DNA of 9,956 nt from the NCBI GenBank assembly GCA_019746155.1, contig JAIESJ010000085.1, forward strand, positions 1-9,956. The letters are read 5' to 3'. Within the stretch, counting starts at the first letter, position 1. Each line of letters opens with the position of its first letter. The position numbers and the translations under genes are program-made. Below, piece after piece: positions 6,041 to 9,956 of the stretch. The notes below the pieces were generated by a model. It ran no database searches. It was given only the letters and a program-made list of their open reading frames with translations, and was not told the DNA's origin. Origin of the DNA: Burkholderiales bacterium (GTDB lineage: Bacteria > Pseudomonadota > Gammaproteobacteria > Burkholderiales > SG8-41).

Positions 6041-7081
6041 GTGAAGCAAAACACGCCTAAAAAGACCGCCAAACTGAGCGACGTGGCGTGGCTGGCCAAG
6101 GTTTCCACCGCGACGGTGTCGCGCGCGCTGACACTGCCGCACAAGGTGAAGCCCCTGACCCTGAGCCGTGTCCGGCAGGCGGTGCAGACGCTGGGCTATG
6201 TGGCGCACGGCGCGGCGCGCGCGCTGGCCTCGCGGCGCACCCATACCATCGGCGCGGTGATCCCGACGCTCGACAATGCGATTTTCGCCAACACCATACA
6301 CGCACTGCAGAAGACGCTGGACGAGGCCGGATACATGCTGCTGCTGGCGTCCCACGAATTCGATTCCGAGGTCGAGGTGCGGGTCACGCGCGCGCTGATC
6401 GAGCGCGGTATCGACGGCCTGGTGCTGCTCGGCACCACACATCAACCGGACGTGTTCCAGATGATAGCGGCGCACCAGATTCCGTACGTGCTCACCTGGG
6501 CGCTGGATGAGAGCGGCAGGCATCCCTGTGTCGGCTTCGACAATCGCGCGGCGGCGATCCAGCTCGCCAACTATCTGCTCGATCTCGGACACCGTGAGTT
6601 CGCGATGATTTCCGGCATTACCGCCCACAACGAGCGCGCCAAGGAAAGGCGGGACGGCGTGCGCGAAGCGATCGCCGCGCGCGGCGCCCGGCTTCCGGCT
6701 GCGCGCATCGTCGAAAAGCCGTTCACGCTGTCCGCCGGACGCGAAGGCCTGCGCGAAGTGATGATCGGGCATGCGTCGCCGACCGCCGTGATCTGCGGCA
6801 ATGACGTGCTGGCAATCGGCGCGATCGCGGAATGCAACGCACGGGGCATCGCGATCCCGCAACAGATATCGATCACCGGTTTCGACGACATGGAAATCGC
6901 GTCGCTGATGACGCCCGGGCTGACCACCATGCATTTCCCGACCACGGAGCTTGGCACCTATGCCGCCCATCATCTGCTGTCGCGGCTCGCGGGCAAAAAC
7001 GTGGCTCCGCTGCGCCAACTGCCGGTGGAACTGGTGGTGCGCGGCACCACCGCGCCGCCACCCAAAAAACCGGTGATGTGA
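6041..7081 (+). CDS. LacI-family transcriptional regulator, likely controls xsc
   Basis: A 346-residue LacI/GalR-type protein of normal length, starting at GTG 6041. Upstream codons in this frame run back into the xsc terminator and look non-coding, and the ribosome site is weak. The helix-turn-helix spans residues 12-31 (LSDVAWLAKVSTATVSRAL). Thr23-Ala24 and Arg28 occupy the positions of LacI Tyr17, Gln18 and Arg22 and are identical to CytR. The hinge helix HGAARALAS (56-64) keeps Leu62, which wedges into the central CG step. The effector domain (about 70-340) shows GFDN, the E-R-R-D-G effector-contact region, CGNDVLAIGA and ITGFDDMEIA. It sits directly downstream of xsc, and a matching palindromic operator overlaps the xsc promoter. 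The ligand is unknown; a pathway intermediate is the natural guess. Whether it represses or activates is inferred from operator position (repression). Confidence 0.92.
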   Translation: MKQNTPKKTAKLSDVAWLAKVSTATVSRALTLPHKVKPLTLSRVRQAVQTLGYVAHGAARALASRRTHTIGAVIPTLDNAIFANTIHALQKTLDEAGYMLLLASHEFDSEVEVRVTRALIERGIDGLVLLGTTHQPDVFQMIAAHQIPYVLTWALDESGRHPCVGFDNRAAAIQLANYLLDLGHREFAMISGITAHNERAKERRDGVREAIAARGARLPAARIVEKPFTLSAGREGLREVMIGHASPTAVICGNDVLAIGAIAECNARGIAIPQQISITGFDDMEIASLMTPGLTTMHFPTTELGTYAAHHLLSRLAGKNVAPLRQLPVELVVRGTTAPPPKKPVM

Positions 7082-7129
7082 GGACGGGAGGGCGTGAGCG
7101 CGGGAGGTTCGATTCCTTCTGAGTTGGCA

Positions 7130-7284
7130 GTAGGGCGGCATGGCGCGCGGACCCGTTACCGGCGAAGCCGGCCGCCTGCGGGCAGCGCGCCTGGCCCCCG
7201 TTCCCGCGAACGGGCGTTCCGCTAACGAGTCCCGGGGGCATGCCGCCGTCACTTATTGGGTCGGCAAAGGATTGCCGACCTACG
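7130..7284. repeat. Structured intergenic repeat element (REP/MITE-like)
   Basis: The element is bounded by GTAGGGCGGCA (7130-7140) and TGCCGACCTAC (7274-7284), inverted copies with one mismatch. Inside it, two 25-base arms (7134-7158 and 7223-7247) are imperfect inverted repeats with 9 exact outer pairs (GGCGGCATG/CATGCCGCC) and CGTTA/TAACG at the inner end. They enclose smaller perfect hairpins: CCGGC-gaa-GCCGG (7159-7171) and CCCGTTC-ccgc-GAACGGG (7197-7214). A further 9-bp hairpin lies at 7259-7280 (GGTCGGCAA-agga-TTGCCGACC). There is no coding potential. It resembles dispersed palindromic repeats of Betaproteobacteria by impression; copy number cannot be judged from one window. Confidence 0.55.
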
Positions 7285-7297
7285 CTAGATAAAAATA

Positions 7298-7339
7298 CCA
7301 ATAAAGAACCCCGTGGCAAGCCGCGGGGTTCTTTATTGG
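7298..7339. terminator. Bidirectional terminator between the regulator and the fructosamine kinase gene
   Basis: CCAATAAAGAACCCC (7298-7312) pairs perfectly with GGGGTTCTTTATTGG (7325-7339). Four further pairs, GTGG with CCGC (one G-T wobble), close a CAAG loop. The A/T-rich outer stem supplies T-rich ends on both strands. It lies 4 bases past the stop of the leftward kinase gene and about 216 bases past the regulator stop, so it serves convergent transcription. Confidence 0.9.
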
Positions 7340-7343
7340 GTTT

Positions 7344-8225
7344 TCAAACCTCAGCCAGCAGCCGCGCCATCATGTCCTCCGCCTGGCCGAGGTAGCCGCC
7401 GCCGAACAAATTGAGATGGTTGAGCACATGGTAGAGGTTGTAGAACGTCTTGCGCCGGGCGTAGCCGGCATCCAGCGCATATGCTTCGCGGTAGGCGGCG
7501 TAGAAGTCGGCGGAAAAGCCGCCGAATAACTCGGTCATCGCCAAATCGGCTTCGCGGTCGCCGTAATACACTGCCGGATCAAAAATCACCGGATTTCCGG
7601 TTTCGTCGAAGCCGACGTTTCCCGACCACAGATCGCCGTGCAGCAGCGCCGGTTGCGGCCGATAGGCGTCAAAGAACGCCGGGAGTTTTTCCAGCAGTGC
7701 TTCCCCGTCTCGTTGCAGGCGGCCTCGATATCCTTTCGCTGCCGCAAGCCGCAGCTGGCAGCCGAGACGATGCTCGCGCCAGAACGCCATCCAGTCGCCG
7801 CTTGGGGTGTTGGTCTGGTGTGTAGCGCCTATGGTGTTGTCGCGCCGCCAGCCGAAAGCCTTGCCTGTTACGCGGTGCATCGCGGCAAGCTGCTGCCCGA
7901 GCGTGCGCATGCCGCTGTCGCCGCCGCGCACCATCGTGATGTATTCCAGCACCAGCCAGCTTCCGTCGCAGTTCACGCCATGGCATACCGGACGCGGCAC
8001 GCGCACGGTACCGGATTTCGCGATTTCTCCGAGTCCGTCCGCTTCCGCGGAGAACATGTTTGCTTTGTCGGGGGCATTGAGCTTGACAAAGTAGCTGCGG
8101 CCGTTGCCGTCGATACGCCACGCCGAGTTGATGCAGCCGCCGCCGACCGGCACGCGCAATTCGATTTGGAATTGCGTTCCCGTCGCCTCGGTGATGGAAC
8201 GTGCAATATCAGCCCATGGCGACAT
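7344..8225 (-). CDS. Fructosamine kinase family protein (ketosamine-3-kinase like)
   Basis: A 293-residue protein of the usual length for this family, which has the aminoglycoside-phosphotransferase fold. A Gly-rich P-loop, G28-G-G-C-I-N33, is followed by the ATP lysine K48 (YFVKLN) and Glu61. The catalytic loop is H196-G-D198-L-W-S-G-N203. The metal-binding Asp216 is in IFDPAVYYGDREADLAM. The C-terminal YNLYHVLNHLNLFGGGY is a family hallmark. Members phosphorylate fructosamines or ribulosamines on proteins, leading to deglycation. Cys31 matches the P-loop cysteine reported as a redox switch in plant and human FN3K. The ATG at 8225 has no obvious ribosome site, and a TATAAG sits 8 bases upstream on the coding strand. 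The physiological substrate is unknown in most bacteria. It has no evident link to the sulfonate genes. Confidence 0.93.
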   Translation of the reverse strand: MSPWADIARSITEATGTQFQIELRVPVGGGCINSAWRIDGNGRSYFVKLNAPDKANMFSAEADGLGEIAKSGTVRVPRPVCHGVNCDGSWLVLEYITMVRGGDSGMRTLGQQLAAMHRVTGKAFGWRRDNTIGATHQTNTPSGDWMAFWREHRLGCQLRLAAAKGYRGRLQRDGEALLEKLPAFFDAYRPQPALLHGDLWSGNVGFDETGNPVIFDPAVYYGDREADLAMTELFGGFSADFYAAYREAYALDAGYARRKTFYNLYHVLNHLNLFGGGYLGQAEDMMARLLAEV

Positions 8226-8256
8226 GGTCGGAGCTTATATGACCGGAAGGTTGTCT

Positions 8257-8274
8257 CAAAACACCAGAGGGTGT
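8257..8274 (-). terminator. Weak terminator-like hairpin after argH
   Basis: Read on the minus strand, ACACC and GGTGT (plus 8270-8274 and 8261-8265) form a 5-bp stem with a 4-base loop, followed by TTTTGAG. It lies about 47 bases past the argH stop. The stem is short, so argH may read through into the kinase gene, which is on the same strand 95 bases away. Nothing else recognisable is in 8226-8320. Confidence 0.35.
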
Positions 8275-8320
8275 ATTAAAAAGAATTCATCGGCGGTTAA
8301 AACCTTTTGTCCTGCAGGCG

Positions 8321-9718
8321 CTACAGCCCTTTGCGTGCCTTCGCGATCGCCGCTTTCACGCGCGCCGGCGCGGTGCCGCCGGTGTGGCTGCGGCTCGCCA
8401 ACGATCCTTCGAGGGTCAGTGCCTCGAATACGTCCTTGTCGATCAGCGGCGAGAACTGCCGCAGGTCGGAGAGCTTGAGGTCCGAGAGATCGCAGCCGCG
8501 CGTTTCGGCAAAGCGCACCGCCTGCGCCACGGCTTCGTGCGCCTCGCGGAACGGCACGCCTTTTTTGACCAGGTAGTCGGCGAGATCGGTGGCGGTGGCA
8601 TAGCCCTGCAGCGCCGCCGCGCGCATCGCGTCGCGATTGACCTTGATGCCGCCCAGCATGTCGGTGAACACCGCCAGGCTCATCATCAGCGTGTCCACGG
8701 TGTCGAACAACGGCTCCTTGTCTTCCTGGTTGTCCTTGTTGTAGGCGAGCGGCTGCGCTTTCATCAGCGTCAGCAGCGCCACCAGGTGACCGTTGACGCG
8801 TCCGGTCTTGCCCCGGATAAGTTCGGCGACGTCCGGGTTCTTTTTCTGTGGCATGATCGAAGAGCCGGTACAGAAACGGTCGGCAATGTCGATGAAGCCG
8901 AAACGCGGGCTCATCCACAGGATGAGTTCCTCGCAAAAACGCGAAAGGTGCGTCATCAAGAGCGCCGCGTGGGCGCAGAACTCGATAGCGAAGTCGCGGT
9001 CGGACACGGCATCGAGCGAGTTCTCGCACACTCCGTCGAAACCCAGTTCCTTGGCCACCATCAGACGATCGATCGGGAACGAAGTGCCGGCAAGGGCGGC
9101 CGCGCCCAGCGGCAGCTTGTTGACGCGCCTGCGGCATTCGGCGAACCGCTGGGCGTCGCGCGTGAGCATTTCGAAATAGGCGAGCAGATGATGGGCGAAC
9201 GAAACCGGCTGCGCCACCTGCAGATGGGTAAAGCCCGGCATCACGGTCTCGGTATGTTTCTCGGCGAGATCGAGCAGGGCGCGCTGCAGCGACTTGATCA
9301 GCGTCAGCACGTGATCGATCGAGGCGCGCAGATAGAGCCGCACGTCGGTTGCGACCTGGTCGTTCCGGGAGCGCGCGGTGTGCAGGCGCTTGCCCGCGTC
9401 GCCGACGAGATCGGTCAGCCGCCGCTCGACATTGAAGTGCACGTCCTCGAGATCGAGCGACCACGGAAAGCTGCCGCTGCGAATCTCCTCCAGGATCTGC
9501 GCCAGGCCTTTTTCGATGGCGTCAAGGTCGGTCCTGGAGAGAATGCCGACGGCATGGAGCATGCGCGCGTGAGCAGTCGAGCCCTCGATGTCGAACTCGG
9601 CCAGGCGCTGGTCGAAAGCGACCGACGCGGTGAATTGCTTGACAAGGTCGGTCACCGGCTCGTTGAAGCGTCCCGACCACGGCTTGTGCATGCCGCCGGA
9701 TTTGTCTTTATTGTTCAC
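8321..9718 (-). CDS. argH: Argininosuccinate lyase
   Basis: A 465-residue cytosolic enzyme of the fumarase/aspartase superfamily that splits argininosuccinate to arginine and fumarate, the last step of arginine synthesis; it works as a homotetramer. The superfamily signature G-S-S-I-M-P-Q-K-K-N-P-D is at 285-296 in the flexible catalytic loop. SRNDQ (117-121) and GFTHLQ with His165 (162-167) supply further active-site residues, and the C-terminus keeps the SHTGGTAPARV motif. The GTG at 9718 is used as the start. Met10 at 9691 is an alternative, since conservation begins near residue 13; neither has a strong ribosome site. It is divergent from the sensor-kinase-like gene across a 29-base gap. 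All family residues looked for are present, so it should be functional housekeeping. Confidence 0.97.
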   Translation of the reverse strand: MNNKDKSGGMHKPWSGRFNEPVTDLVKQFTASVAFDQRLAEFDIEGSTAHARMLHAVGILSRTDLDAIEKGLAQILEEIRSGSFPWSLDLEDVHFNVERRLTDLVGDAGKRLHTARSRNDQVATDVRLYLRASIDHVLTLIKSLQRALLDLAEKHTETVMPGFTHLQVAQPVSFAHHLLAYFEMLTRDAQRFAECRRRVNKLPLGAAALAGTSFPIDRLMVAKELGFDGVCENSLDAVSDRDFAIEFCAHAALLMTHLSRFCEELILWMSPRFGFIDIADRFCTGSSIMPQKKNPDVAELIRGKTGRVNGHLVALLTLMKAQPLAYNKDNQEDKEPLFDTVDTLMMSLAVFTDMLGGIKVNRDAMRAAALQGYATATDLADYLVKKGVPFREAHEAVAQAVRFAETRGCDLSDLKLSDLRQFSPLIDKDVFEALTLEGSLASRSHTGGTAPARVKAAIAKARKGL

Positions 9719-9738
9719 GGTGTTGGGCCTGTTAGAAT
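9711..9738 (+). promoter_or_regulatory. Candidate promoter of the sensor-kinase-like gene
   Basis: TAGAAT (9733-9738) is a 5-of-6 match to the -10 box, preceded by TTGTTC (9711-9716) at 16 bases. The predicted transcription start, about 9745, is only about 3 bases before the ATG at 9748, and no ribosome site is present, so the message may be leaderless. The -35 lies inside the first codons of argH on the opposite strand. Confidence 0.4.
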
Positions 9739-9747
9739 GATTGCCGC

Positions 9748-9956
9748 ATGACCGGCATTGTAAATCAAAACGCCTATAGCAGCGCCTTGCCGAATTTCCG
9801 CAACCTCGGGATTCTGCTGCGCATCCTGCTGATCGTGAACGTGGCCGCGTTCGCCGCGGCGGCGGTGAAGAGCGTCACGCTGCGCGGAGTATGGAACGAG
9901 TTGCTCGAAATTTCCGCCGTGGTGCAGCCGCTGCTGATCCTGAGCCTGGTTGTTCT
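9748..9956 (+). CDS. N-terminus of a membrane sensor histidine kinase, LytS/AlgZ(FimS)-like (cut by window edge)
   Basis: Only 69 codons are visible, starting at ATG 9748. A short polar head with LPNFRNLGILLRILLI leads into a first membrane helix (about residues 21-41), then a charged stretch (KSVTLRGVWNELLE) and a second hydrophobic segment from about residue 58. The LP-x-F head and helix pattern resemble AlgZ/FimS-type kinases, which are commonly divergent from argH and followed by algR and hemC in Betaproteobacteria and Pseudomonas. The kinase domain itself is outside the window, so this rests on position and a short N-terminus only. Any other small membrane protein is possible. Confidence 0.6.
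   Translation, partial: MTGIVNQNAYSSALPNFRNLGILLRILLIVNVAAFAAAAVKSVTLRGVWNELLEISAVVQPLLILSLVV
9757..9762 (-). promoter_or_regulatory. Candidate -10 box for argH
   Basis: On the minus strand TACAAT (plus positions 9757-9762) matches 5 of 6 consensus bases and would start transcription about 30 bases before the argH GTG. The -35 at the right distance is poor. It falls within the first codons of the divergent gene, so the two promoters overlap and may compete. Confidence 0.3.

Noticed and set aside
7130..7247. Integron attC site
   Set aside because: The imperfect inverted repeat is of suitable length, but its ends do not fit the RYYYAAC / GTTRRRY core sites and there is no integrase or cassette context.
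6020..7252. Minus-strand open frame (about 410 codons) opposite the LacI-family gene
   Set aside because: Shadow of the regulator gene; it reads through the structured repeat and has no motif.
8384..9751. Long plus-strand open frame (about 455 codons) opposite argH
   Set aside because: It is a frame shadow of a fully conserved argH; no recognisable domain, same Arg/His/Gln-rich composition.
1..9956. CRISPR array, tRNA, rRNA, insertion sequence or phage genes
   Set aside because: No regularly spaced repeats, no RNA-gene sequence I recognise and no transposase or phage-like coding sequence were seen on either strand.

Overview
The window is high-GC proteobacterial DNA with compact genes, strong bidirectional terminators and AT-rich promoter islands near 2010-2110 and 3945-4020. 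The right end carries argH divergent from the start of what looks like a LytS/AlgZ-type sensor kinase. As I recall, that neighbourhood is common in Betaproteobacteria and Pseudomonas. With the TRAP transporter gene set it points to a betaproteobacterium (Burkholderiales-like), but the genus cannot be told from this sequence.

Layout. (1) Positions 1-1893, minus strand: a TRAP transporter operon dctP-dctQ-dctM. dctM is cut by the window edge, and a hairpin sits between dctP and dctQ. (2) Positions 1894-2231: a divergent regulatory region with a perfect 19-bp palindrome. (3) Positions 2232-3869, plus: a GMC-family FAD alcohol dehydrogenase. (4) Positions 3870-4142: a promoter region with a perfect LacI-type operator, a consensus -10 box and a leader hairpin. 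(5) Positions 4143-5912, plus: a thiamine-diphosphate enzyme that best matches sulfoacetaldehyde acetyltransferase (Xsc), closed by a strong terminator. (6) Positions 6041-7081, plus: a LacI-family regulator, followed by a structured intergenic repeat and a long bidirectional terminator. (7) Positions 7344-8225, minus: a fructosamine-kinase family protein. (8) Positions 8321-9718, minus: argH. (9) Positions 9748-9956, plus: the N-terminus of a membrane sensor-kinase-like protein.

How the genes may work together. The left two thirds reads as a catabolic locus for a C2 (or C3) sulfonate. The TRAP system would import an organic anion and the GMC dehydrogenase would oxidise its alcohol to an aldehyde. 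If that aldehyde is sulfoacetaldehyde, Xsc would split it with phosphate to acetyl phosphate and sulfite. This matches the known logic of isethionate dissimilation (dehydrogenase plus Xsc), but no phosphotransacetylase, sulfite dehydrogenase or sulfite exporter lies in the window. The LacI-type regulator next to xsc has the recognition-helix residues Thr-Ala seen in CytR, and a perfect TGCAA-type LacI operator overlaps the -35 of the xsc promoter, so regulator and operator can be paired from sequence alone. The right third (argH, kinase) looks like conserved chromosomal backbone. All family assignments come from motif recognition by eye; no database search was run.
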